Assembly: GCA_044361535.1 (NCBI GenBank)
Contig: JBIKIQ010000015.1
Location: 1-64,000, forward strand
DNA from: UBA952 sp044361535
Lineage (GTDB): Bacteria; Bacteroidota; Bacteroidia; Flavobacteriales_D; Crocinitomicaceae
Length of the DNA: 64,000 nucleotides
Reading direction: 5' to 3'
The notes under the pieces were generated by a model that saw only the letters and a program-made list of their open reading frames with translations, was not told where the DNA came from and searched no databases. Below, piece by piece: positions 24,893 to 32,543 of this stretch (position 1 is its first letter; each line of letters begins with the position of its first letter). The position numbers and the translations under genes are program-made.

Positions 24893-26647
24893 ATGAAGTC
24901 ACTGAGCTATCTCAACAAATATTTCATAAAGTACAAATGGAGGTTTTTGTTTGGAATGTTTTTCACAGTAGTATCCAATTATTTTGGGGTCAAAATGCCT
25001 GTATATGTGAAAGATACAGTTGATCAATTCATGGCGACAAGTGAATTTAATTCATTTGAAAATATTTTAATTCTGTCAGTTACATTGGGTGGAATCTACA
25101 TGCTTTTATCTCTTTTAAAGGGATTTTTTCTTTTTTTAATGCGTCAAACGATTATTGTTATGTCTCGATTTATTGAGTTTGACCTAAAAAATGAAATTTT
25201 TACGCATTACCAAAAGTTAGATACCGCATTTTACAAGAAAAATTCTACCGGTGATTTAATGAATCGAATTTCAGAAGATGTAAGTCAAGTTCGCATGTAT
25301 CTAGGTCCTGGTGTTATGTATACCATTAATCTGGTTGTATTATTTATAATGGTAATTTATCAAATGGTAGAAATTAGTCCATTACTAACATTCTATGTTC
25401 TTTTACCACTTCCCATAATGTCTTTTTTAATCTATAAGGTTTCTACAAAAATGAATTTTTTAAGCAAAAAGGTTCAGGAGGAACAGTCCGCATTGTCAAC
25501 AATTGCACAAGAATCATTCGCTGGTATTCGCGTTATAAAAGCATATAGTCGCGAACAAGAGATGGCATCGGGATTTACGGATTCTTCTTTTAATTATAAA
25601 AAGCGAACAATGAGCTTAGTGTTGGTAAATGCGCTATTCATGCCAACGATGCTATTTTTGATAGGGTTAAGTACAATTCTTTCAATTTATCTTGGTGGAT
25701 TAATGGTCTATGATAAATCAATTACTCTCGGTGCAATTGTTGCGTTTATTTTCTTTGTAAATAACTTAACTTGGCCATTTGCAAGTATTGGTTGGGTTAC
25801 GTCAATTATTCAACGCGCATCGGCATCCCAAAAAAGAATCAATGAATTCTTAGAAATTCAACCGGAGGTCATTTCAAAAACTAATGAAAATTTTGATTTT
25901 CAAGGCAAGATAACATTTAATCATGTTTCTTTTACCTATCAAAACACAGGCATTGAAGCAATAAACGATATAAATTTTGAAGTTAATAGAGGAGAAACAT
26001 TAGCAATAATTGGAAAAACAGGAAGTGGTAAATCGTCTATTTTAAGTTTGTTAATGAGACAATTTGATCCTTCAAGTGGAGAGATTCTAATAGATGGCTT
26101 AAATTTAAAAGACCTAAATAGTAATTCCTTTAGGGACCAAGCTGGAATAGTACCTCAAGAGGTGTTTTTGTTTTCAGATACCATTGCTAATAACTTAAGG
26201 TTTGGTTCCTTAATTAAGGATGTTACCGAAGAAAAGCTATTTGAAGTAGCTAAACAAGCACATGTTTATCATAATATAGTTGATTTTCCCGATAAATTTG
26301 ATACAATTTTAGGAGAGAGGGGTGTTAATTTGAGTGGTGGTCAGAAACAGCGATTGAGTATTGCGAGGGCTCTTATTCGAAATCCTAAATTGTTGATTTT
26401 AGATGATTGTTTATCGGCTGTTGATACTGAAACAGAGGAAATTATTTTGAGTAATCTCAAAAAAGAGCAAAGCCATCGAACTACAATTGTTGTTAGTCAT
26501 CGAATTTCAACCGTTCGGAATGCAACTAAAATTATTGTCATTGACAAAGGACAAATTAAGGAATTTGGTGATCACGCATCACTGATGAAGGAAAATGGTA
26601 TTTACGCTGAAATGTACGCTAAACAATTGGCGGATGAAGCTGATTAA
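24893..26647 (+). CDS. ABC transporter with fused membrane and ATPase domains (MsbA-like exporter)
   Basis: A 584-residue half-transporter. Residues 1-310 hold six membrane helices; residues about 338-584 are the nucleotide-binding domain. Walker A is GKTGSGKS (374-381), the Q-loop Gln is in VPQEVFLF (422), the signature is LSGGQ (480-484), Walker B is LLILDD (500-505) and the switch His is in SHR (536). The residue after the Walker B Asp is Asp505, not the catalytic Glu, the change seen in degenerate-site halves of heterodimeric exporters such as BmrC and TM287. No partner gene is adjacent. The 3' end overlaps the convergent Nudix gene by 29 bases. Confidence 0.9.
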   Translation: MKSLSYLNKYFIKYKWRFLFGMFFTVVSNYFGVKMPVYVKDTVDQFMATSEFNSFENILILSVTLGGIYMLLSLLKGFFLFLMRQTIIVMSRFIEFDLKNEIFTHYQKLDTAFYKKNSTGDLMNRISEDVSQVRMYLGPGVMYTINLVVLFIMVIYQMVEISPLLTFYVLLPLPIMSFLIYKVSTKMNFLSKKVQEEQSALSTIAQESFAGIRVIKAYSREQEMASGFTDSSFNYKKRTMSLVLVNALFMPTMLFLIGLSTILSIYLGGLMVYDKSITLGAIVAFIFFVNNLTWPFASIGWVTSIIQRASASQKRINEFLEIQPEVISKTNENFDFQGKITFNHVSFTYQNTGIEAINDINFEVNRGETLAIIGKTGSGKSSILSLLMRQFDPSSGEILIDGLNLKDLNSNSFRDQAGIVPQEVFLFSDTIANNLRFGSLIKDVTEEKLFEVAKQAHVYHNIVDFPDKFDTILGERGVNLSGGQKQRLSIARALIRNPKLLILDDCLSAVDTETEEIILSNLKKEQSHRTTIVVSHRISTVRNATKIIVIDKGQIKEFGDHASLMKENGIYAEMYAKQLADEAD

Positions 26648-27260
26648 TACGATGCTTTAATTCATTCAAAAGTAATGATGTCGCACCCCAAATAATTTTA
26701 TTTTGAATTTTGAAACAAGGGGCATTGCTTAACTTCAGTCCATTTTGCAGTTCAATATCAGAAAATGATTTAGATTGTGGAGAAATTACTTCGGAAAGAG
26801 GAACTTCCAATAGTTGACTAACCTCATCAGGATTAATCACTAAATTGGGTTTTTCATTATGAATGAAAACAAATGAATGAACAAGATAATTACTTACAGG
26901 AATGTAAACAGTTGATAAACTCCCAATTGGATGTAGATTTTGAATAGTAATTCCAATTTCTTCATGACTTTCACGTAAGGCTGTTTCAACTAAATCGTAA
27001 TCGCCTTCATCCTTTTTTCCACCTGGAAATGCAATTTGTCCTGCGTGCTTTCGCATTGTGAGTGGTCGTTCAATCAAAATGAGTGTTGGTTCCTTTTCAA
27101 AGTAGAAATGAATACCTACGGCTGAGTTGATGTAGTTTTCGTCTTGGTCAAAGCCAATTTTACGATAAGGCGCCATTTCTAAATGAGCCTCTGATGCATC
27201 AAATGGCTCATTCAGTACGTATTTAAGACTTTGTTTCCAGGAGTCTAGATGAAATAACAT
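26619..27260 (-). CDS. Nudix family CoA diphosphatase-like hydrolase
   Basis: A 213-residue protein whose Nudix box runs through GGKKDEGDYDLVETALRESH and EEIGI (about 83-107). The first Glu of the generic box is Asp, as in NudL-type CoA pyrophosphatases. The preceding MRKHAGQIAFPGG is the CoA-type signature, which makes hydrolysis of CoA or acyl-CoA to phosphopantetheine derivatives the best guess. It is convergent with, and overlaps, the ABC exporter by 29 bases, and follows the TlpA-like gene by 2 bases. Confidence 0.85.
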   Translation of the reverse strand: MLFHLDSWKQSLKYVLNEPFDASEAHLEMAPYRKIGFDQDENYINSAVGIHFYFEKEPTLILIERPLTMRKHAGQIAFPGGKKDEGDYDLVETALRESHEEIGITIQNLHPIGSLSTVYIPVSNYLVHSFVFIHNEKPNLVINPDEVSQLLEVPLSEVISPQSKSFSDIELQNGLKLSNAPCFKIQNKIIWGATSLLLNELKHRINQLHPPIV

Positions 27261-27262
27261 CC

Positions 27263-27772
27263 TTAAGGTTTGAGGTACTTATCCAAGGTAATGTGTAGAT
27301 TCAATCCTCTCAATTCATCACCTTTTGCCACAATATTCCCTTCGCCATCCATTAAAAATGCTGAAGGAATAGAGTTCACAAAATAAGCTTTTGCCGCTTT
27401 TGATTCTGAATCAATGGTGTGGTTTTTCCAAATGAGTCCGTCCTGTTCTATTGCCTCTTTCCATTTGATAAGGTCTTTGTCTAAAGAAACGCTAAATACC
27501 TCAAATCCAGTCGCATTCTTGAACTTTTTCTTGCGATATTTGGTATATGCTTCAACTACTTTTGGATTTTCCTTTCTGCATGGTCCACACCACGAAGCCC
27601 AAAAGTCGATTAAAACCATTTTTCCTTTTAATGAGGATAATTTAATCTTTTTACCTTTAGGATTTGTTAATTCAATTTCTAACGCAGGTTCTGGTTTCAC
27701 ACTAGCACTTTGACCTTGTGATTTACACGAAAATAAAAATAATGCAAAAAATAAGATGAAATAGGTTTTCAT
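27263..27772 (-). CDS. TlpA-like thioredoxin lipoprotein
   Basis: A 169-residue periplasm-facing lipoprotein with lipobox LFSC (Cys16) and a TlpA/AhpC-type thioredoxin fold carrying the redox pair WASWCGPCRKENP near 56-68. The cis-proline region SIPSAFLMDGEG is conserved. It probably reduces or isomerises disulfides of envelope proteins. It starts 2 bases after the murA stop. Two longer relatives with an extra N-terminal domain lie at 43768-46055. Confidence 0.88.
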   Translation of the reverse strand: MKTYFILFFALFLFSCKSQGQSASVKPEPALEIELTNPKGKKIKLSSLKGKMVLIDFWASWCGPCRKENPKVVEAYTKYRKKKFKNATGFEVFSVSLDKDLIKWKEAIEQDGLIWKNHTIDSESKAAKAYFVNSIPSAFLMDGEGNIVAKGDELRGLNLHITLDKYLKP

Positions 27773-27774
27773 AA

Positions 27775-29085
27775 CTAACCAATTCTTCGAATATCTGCTC
27801 CAATATTATTTAAGCGAAGTTCAATGTCTTGATAACCTCGGTCAATTTGTTCAATATTGTGAATGACGCTTTTACCTTGAGCTGAGAGAGCTGCAATAAG
27901 TAAAGAAACACCTGCTCTAATGTCTGGAGAAGTCATCTGAATACCTCGCAATGGAAACTCTCGGTTCAGACCAATTACTGTTGCTCTATGTGGATCACAT
28001 AATATAATTTGTGCGCCCATATCAATTAATTTGTCAACAAAAAATAGACGCGATTCAAACATTTTTTGATGAATTAATACCGAACCTTTCGCTTGGGTGG
28101 CAATAACCAAAATAATAGATAACAAATCCGGTGTAAATCCTGGCCAAGGAGCATCGTAAATGGTTAAAATTGAGCCGTCAATAAAGGTGTCAATTTCGTA
28201 GTTTTCTTGAGCTGGAATATATATGTCATCACCTCTGCGTTCTAATTTAATTCCAAGACGACGAAATACATTTGGAATTATTCCTAAGTTCTCCCAGCTT
28301 ACATCTTTAATTGTGATTTCTGACTGAGTCATGGCAGCTAATCCAATGAAACTACCAATTTCAATCATATCTGGTAGAATACGGTGGTAGCAGCCATTCA
28401 ATTTTTTTACACCTTCAATGTGAAGTAAATTGGAACCGATGCCTTCAATTTTAGCACCCATTGCATTCAACATCTTACACAACTGTTGAATATAAGGTTC
28501 ACAAGCCGCATTGTAGAACGTTGTTTTTCCTTCGGCCATTACAGCTGCCATTAGGATATTTGCTGTTCCTGTTACTGATGCTTCATCTAGGTGAATGTAT
28601 GTTCCTTTCAGGTTTTTTGCTTCAATGGAATAGAAATGTTCGCCAGCATCGTAATTGAATTTGGCACCCAAAATTGTAAATCCTTCAAAGTGTGTATCTA
28701 GTCTTCGTCGACCAATTTTATCGCCACCCGGTTTTGGGATAAATCCTTTTCCGAATCGCGCTAAAAGTGGACCAACAATCATAATGGAGCCACGAAGTGC
28801 GGCTGCCTTTTTCTTGAATTCCTCCGTCTCTAAGTATTTTAAGTCAATGTCTTTTGCTTGGAAATTATAAGTTCCCTTCTCGACTTTTTCTACTTTAACA
28901 CCCATCGACTGAAGTAGGTTGATGAGTTTATTTACATCAACTATATCTGGGATGTTAGAAATTGTAACTTTTTCTTCAGTAAGAAGTGGAGCGCAAAGAA
29001 CTTGTAACGCTTCATTTTTAGCTCCTTGTGGAATTAATTCTCCCTTTAATTTTTTTCCACCATGAATTTCGAAAGATGCCGACAT
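27775..29085 (-). CDS. murA: UDP-N-acetylglucosamine 1-carboxyvinyltransferase (MurA)
   Basis: A 436-residue enzyme of the first committed step of peptidoglycan synthesis, which transfers enolpyruvate from phosphoenolpyruvate to UDP-GlcNAc in the cytoplasm. The EPSP-synthase-like fold is evident from KNEALQVLCAPLL near 23 and ADIRAGVSLLIAALSAQGK-like repeats. The catalytic loop reads KPGGDKIGRRRLD, with Asp122 where most MurA enzymes have the Cys that fosfomycin alkylates. Cys-to-Asp MurA enzymes are known to work and to resist fosfomycin. It follows DUF4290 by 1 base and precedes the TlpA-like gene. Confidence 0.95.
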   Translation of the reverse strand: MSASFEIHGGKKLKGELIPQGAKNEALQVLCAPLLTEEKVTISNIPDIVDVNKLINLLQSMGVKVEKVEKGTYNFQAKDIDLKYLETEEFKKKAAALRGSIMIVGPLLARFGKGFIPKPGGDKIGRRRLDTHFEGFTILGAKFNYDAGEHFYSIEAKNLKGTYIHLDEASVTGTANILMAAVMAEGKTTFYNAACEPYIQQLCKMLNAMGAKIEGIGSNLLHIEGVKKLNGCYHRILPDMIEIGSFIGLAAMTQSEITIKDVSWENLGIIPNVFRRLGIKLERRGDDIYIPAQENYEIDTFIDGSILTIYDAPWPGFTPDLLSIILVIATQAKGSVLIHQKMFESRLFFVDKLIDMGAQIILCDPHRATVIGLNREFPLRGIQMTSPDIRAGVSLLIAALSAQGKSVIHNIEQIDRGYQDIELRLNNIGADIRRIG

Positions 29086-29086
29086 A

Positions 29087-29725
29087 TTAATTCTTTTTGA
29101 ATTTCTTTTTCTGTTTTTGCTTGAAATTGTTGTTTTTATTCATCCTTTTTTGACCGCTTGACATACCCATTGATTTTAGTAACGTATTGGTATTGGTCAA
29201 TTCATCCGGATTTTCTAAAACCAATTCACCTTTAGAAAGCTCTTTTAGATTTCCAGCGATGACATGATTCTCAACTGCATCGTTGTTGTGAGAAAGATAG
29301 AGTTTCTTCATGAAATTAGCCATGGTATTTTTTAAGAACTCTTTTTCTTCAGCTGATTTTGTGTCTTTTGCCGTGGCTAGAATTTTCTCCGTATATTTCC
29401 CATAGTGTCCGTATTTAATTGAACTTTTTGGATATTCCAGCAATTCTGGTTTCTCCATTAGTTTTTCAATTTTTGGAATTTCGTAAGGTGAATCCACGTC
29501 AAGTTGAAAATCAGACATTAAGAAAAGATGTGTCCAAAGTTTATGTCTAAAGTCATCGACATCTCGTAAATGAGGATTTAACTGACCCATTACCTCGATT
29601 ATTGCTTGAGCAGCTCGGTTTCGTTCATCGCGATTTTCGATTTGCATGGCAAATGATATCATATTTTGAACATTTCTACCATATTCAGGCAAAATCATTT
29701 TAACCCTAGTTGTGTTGTATTCCAT
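29087..29725 (-). CDS. DUF4290 domain protein
   Basis: A 212-residue soluble protein with the DUF4290 pattern: MEYNTTRVKMILPEYGRNVQ at the start, DERNRAAQAIIEVMGQLNPH and DFRHKLWTHLFLMSDF. The last 30 residues are almost all Lys, Asn and Gln, a basic tail that could bind RNA or another polyanion. Its place directly upstream of murA (1-base gap) on one transcript is, from memory, common in Bacteroidota. Its function is unknown. Confidence 0.88.
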   Translation of the reverse strand: MEYNTTRVKMILPEYGRNVQNMISFAMQIENRDERNRAAQAIIEVMGQLNPHLRDVDDFRHKLWTHLFLMSDFQLDVDSPYEIPKIEKLMEKPELLEYPKSSIKYGHYGKYTEKILATAKDTKSAEEKEFLKNTMANFMKKLYLSHNNDAVENHVIAGNLKELSKGELVLENPDELTNTNTLLKSMGMSSGQKRMNKNNNFKQKQKKKFKKN

Positions 29726-29726
29726 A

Positions 29727-31964
29727 TTAATTATCTAAGTGATTGCCTAAGGCATCATTGTAGAGATTTTTCACCTCTTTTATAAATCCAAAATGTTCTC
29801 CATCGATTTGTAATTTCCCTTTTGTAACGTGACCGATCAATGTGAAATTAACTCCTGAAGAGACCATTGTTTCAATGAATTCATCTTCTTTATCTTCAGA
29901 AACTGATACAACGACTCTTCCTTGACCTTCTCCAAAAAGAAATGCATCAGGTCTGATTTCTGAATCGGTCTCAATATCAAAACCTAATTCATTCGGGAAG
30001 GACATTTCAGATAAAGTTACAAATAAACCGCCATCTGAGACATCATGAGCGGCATTTATTGATTCAGAGTTAATTAACTGAATAATGACTTGGTGTAAAT
30101 TATATTCCTCGTCTAAATTAAAATAAGGCGCCGGAGATTTTTTCATTCCGTGGTGGGCAACTAAATATTCTGAGGAAGATATGTCGTTGGTACAATTCCC
30201 TAAAATAAAAATCAAATCTCCTTTCTGCTTAAAGTTGAGTGACATCGCCTTGTTTTTATCAGGAACGATTCCAATCATTCCAATCGTTGGAGTAGGGAAG
30301 ACAGGTATTTCAACACCGTTTGAAACGGTTTGATTGTAAAAAGAAACATTACCTCCGGTTACAGGAGTGCTAAATTTTATACATGCAGAAGACATTCCTT
30401 TTATTGCTCCAACAAATTGCCAATAGGATTCAGGATTGTATGGATTCCCAAAATTTAAACAATTTGTTACAGCGCTTGGAATTCCACCAGAACAAACAAT
30501 ATTACGTGCGGCCTCAGATACGGCTATCATTGTTCCGACCTCAGGGTCAGCATGTACGTATCTTGAATTACAATCCACAGTCATTGCCAAGGCTTTGTTC
30601 GTTCCTTTAACATCTACAATACCCGCATCTGATGGTTTATTGGTACTCATATTTTTAGTTCCAACCATTGAATCATATTGTTCATATACCCAACGCTTTG
30701 AAGCAATATTTGGTCGTTGAACTAACTTGTAGGCTATTTCTTTTAAATTTTCAGGAACGGGAACAGAATCAATTGAGAATGATTTATACTCTTGGTAGTA
30801 GGCAGGTTCTTTGTATTCTCTTTCATTTTGAGGTGCTCCTCCGCCTAAAACAAGCGATTCGGCAGGTACGTCGCCAACTAGTTCTCCTTGCATGTAGTAT
30901 CTAATTCGTCCTGTATCAGTTACAAAACCAATTTCTTCAGCATTGAGATCCCATTTATCAAATATTTTCTTAACCACATCTTCTTTTCCTTTGTGAACTA
31001 CAACTAACATGCGTTCTTGTGATTCTGACAAAAGGATTTCATAGGGAAGCATATTTTCTTGTCGCGTTGGAACTTTGTCCAAGTATATTTCCATTCCCAC
31101 ATTACCGGCTGCACTCATTTCACAGGTTGAACAAGTGATTCCAGCAGCACCCATATCTTGCATTCCAACAATTGCATCTGTTTCAGCTAGTTCCATTGTG
31201 GCTTCTAATAGTAGTTTTTCCATAAATGGATCGCCTACTTGAACGGATGGTAAATCATTTGCTGAATCTTCGGTAATATCTTTGGATGCAAAAGCTGCAC
31301 CCGCAATTCCGTCTTTTCCAGTAGATGAACCAACAATGAATACAGGATTTCCAGGTCCTTTCGCTGTTGCAGAGATAATTTTCTTTGTATCAATTATTCC
31401 AGCTGAAAAAGCATTGACAAGTGGATTTGTATTGAATGATTCATCAAAAAACACTTCACCACCAACAATTGGAATACCGAAGGCATTCCCATAATCGCCA
31501 ATTCCTTTCACAACTCCTCGAATTAACCATTTTGTGCGGTCAGATTCAATATTTCCAAAACGCAACGAATTCAATTGAGCAATAGGTCGAGCACCCATTG
31601 TAAAAATATCTCGGTTTATTCCACCAACACCAGTAGCAGCACCTTGATATGGTTCTAATGCACTGGGATGGTTGTGTGATTCTATTTTGAAAACACAGCC
31701 AAGACCATCGCCAATATCAACTATACCTGCATTTTCCTCTCCTGCTTTAACGAGCATGTGAGGTCCATCTTTTGGTAATTTTTTTAACCATAGAATGGAG
31801 TTTTTGTAGGAGCAGTGCTCGGACCACATTACGGAGTAAACAGCTGTTTCTGTGAAATTTGGTGTTCTACCTAAAATTTCTTTAATCATTTCAAACTCTT
31901 CGGCTCTAAGTCCTAAATCGATGGCTTGTTCTAGTGTTGCTTCTTGTTGAATTGTACTTTGCAT
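29727..31964 (-). CDS. purL: Phosphoribosylformylglycinamidine synthase subunit PurL
   Basis: A 745-residue ATP-dependent enzyme of purine synthesis. It is the small PurL that needs separate PurQ and PurS subunits for glutamine hydrolysis. Typical segments are MWSEHCSYKNS near 46, ENAGIVDIGDGLGCVFKIES and HNHPSALEPYQGAATGVGG. Two AIR-synthase-like halves repeat (MQDMGAAGITC and AHDVSDGGLFV, each with glycines of the ATP site). PurQ and PurS are not in this window. A terminator separates it from the upstream tRNA. Confidence 0.96.
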   Translation of the reverse strand: MQSTIQQEATLEQAIDLGLRAEEFEMIKEILGRTPNFTETAVYSVMWSEHCSYKNSILWLKKLPKDGPHMLVKAGEENAGIVDIGDGLGCVFKIESHNHPSALEPYQGAATGVGGINRDIFTMGARPIAQLNSLRFGNIESDRTKWLIRGVVKGIGDYGNAFGIPIVGGEVFFDESFNTNPLVNAFSAGIIDTKKIISATAKGPGNPVFIVGSSTGKDGIAGAAFASKDITEDSANDLPSVQVGDPFMEKLLLEATMELAETDAIVGMQDMGAAGITCSTCEMSAAGNVGMEIYLDKVPTRQENMLPYEILLSESQERMLVVVHKGKEDVVKKIFDKWDLNAEEIGFVTDTGRIRYYMQGELVGDVPAESLVLGGGAPQNEREYKEPAYYQEYKSFSIDSVPVPENLKEIAYKLVQRPNIASKRWVYEQYDSMVGTKNMSTNKPSDAGIVDVKGTNKALAMTVDCNSRYVHADPEVGTMIAVSEAARNIVCSGGIPSAVTNCLNFGNPYNPESYWQFVGAIKGMSSACIKFSTPVTGGNVSFYNQTVSNGVEIPVFPTPTIGMIGIVPDKNKAMSLNFKQKGDLIFILGNCTNDISSSEYLVAHHGMKKSPAPYFNLDEEYNLHQVIIQLINSESINAAHDVSDGGLFVTLSEMSFPNELGFDIETDSEIRPDAFLFGEGQGRVVVSVSEDKEDEFIETMVSSGVNFTLIGHVTKGKLQIDGEHFGFIKEVKNLYNDALGNHLDN

Positions 31965-32067
31965 ATAATTACTTGGTGAACAAAAATAATCAAACTATTT
32001 ATCCTAGCGTTTTCAAAAACCAACAATTTGAGGAAATTTAATAACAATGAAATTTGAAAACATATTT

Positions 32068-32100
32068 AAAAAAAAAGAGTGAGAAACTCACTCTTTTTTT
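32068..32100 (-). terminator. Intrinsic terminator after tRNA-Leu
   Basis: A perfect 7-bp stem (GAGTGAG at 32077-32083 pairing with CTCACTC at 32087-32093, loop AAA) is flanked by nine A on the left and seven T on the right. On the minus strand it ends the tRNA transcript with a U-run; the T-run on the other side makes it able to work in both directions. Confidence 0.8.
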
Positions 32101-32184
32101 GGTACCCGGGGTCGGGATCGAACCGACACTCCCGAAAGAACAGGATTTTGAATCCAGCGCGTCTACCAGTTCCGCCACCCGGGC
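32100..32184 (-). tRNA. tRNA-Leu (CAA)
   Basis: The minus strand folds as a class II tRNA with a long variable arm. The acceptor stem is GCCCGGG/CCCGGGT, discriminator A at 32103, and CCA is encoded (32102-32100). The D-arm core is GGTAGACGC, the anticodon loop is TTCAAAA with anticodon CAA, and the T-arm is GTCGG-TTCGATC-CCGAC. The second pair of the anticodon stem (28-42) is U against U, a mismatch; all other stems pair. A terminator follows immediately. Confidence 0.93.
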
Positions 32185-32331
32185 AATTGGGCTGCAAATA
32201 TACGATTAATTTTTAATTTGATTAAAATTAGGTGGTTTTTTTTAATCCTATGGGATGGTTTTATTACGATTGTTATTGGAACCGACCTCCTTCAAGAAAT
32301 AATCAAATACAGAAATGATTTCAGCCAGTTT
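32185..32331. other. Intergenic stretch with no recognised feature
   Basis: Between the tRNA 5' end and the T9SS tail remnant I see only AT-rich DNA with short homopolymer runs. It presumably contains the tRNA promoter, but I find no clear -7 box. No open frame or repeat stands out. Confidence 0.4.
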
Positions 32332-32442
32332 TCATTGCAAAACAATCTTTTGAACGGTCAATGTGTTGTTGTGCGGTTTCATTAAATGAATGAAATTCAA
32401 TTCGCCCCTATTGATGAAATAATTAAAATTCAATTTTATCAT
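32332..32442 (-). pseudogene. Detached T9SS type A sorting-tail remnant
   Basis: The minus strand reads, in frame to a stop at 32332, NFIHLMKPHNNTLTVQKIVL followed by Q and stop. This is the last part of a type IX secretion type A tail and closely resembles the tail of the neighbouring LamG gene (FVHLIDVQGNTVTVRKIVLQ). An ATG at 32442 would give only 36 residues with no signal peptide or domain, so it is most likely the end of a lost T9SS cargo gene. The terminator hairpin at 32451 separates it from the intact gene. Confidence 0.65.
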
Positions 32443-32450
32443 GAAAACAT

Positions 32451-32481
32451 AAAAAAGCCCACCTCGACATGCTCGGTGGGC
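32451..32481 (-). terminator. Intrinsic terminator downstream of LamG T9SS gene
   Basis: A perfect 7-bp stem GCCCACC (32457-32463) and GGTGGGC (32475-32481) encloses an 11-base loop; read on the minus strand it is followed by six U. It ends transcripts of the LamG gene at 32544-33926. Confidence 0.75.
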
Positions 32482-32504
32482 CAAAAGATTTTAAATTAAT
32501 TCTC

Positions 32505-32539
32505 ACAAAGTCCCCCGAGCTTATCGAGGTGGACTTTGT
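32505..32539. repeat. Second GC-rich palindrome related to the adjacent terminator
   Basis: ACAAAGTCC (32505-32513) and GGACTTTGT (32531-32539) form a perfect 9-bp inverted repeat just after the LamG stop codon. The core between them, read in reverse, is CCACCTCGATAAGCTCGG, closely similar to the core of the hairpin at 32457-32481 (CCACCTCGACATGCTCGG). The two elements are therefore inverted copies of one motif, 30 bases apart. Confidence 0.7.
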
Positions 32540-32543
32540 CTTT

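Noticed and set aside
28461..28870. Plus-strand open frames opposite murA
   Set aside because: They lie wholly inside murA on the other strand and show no family signature; murA is firm.
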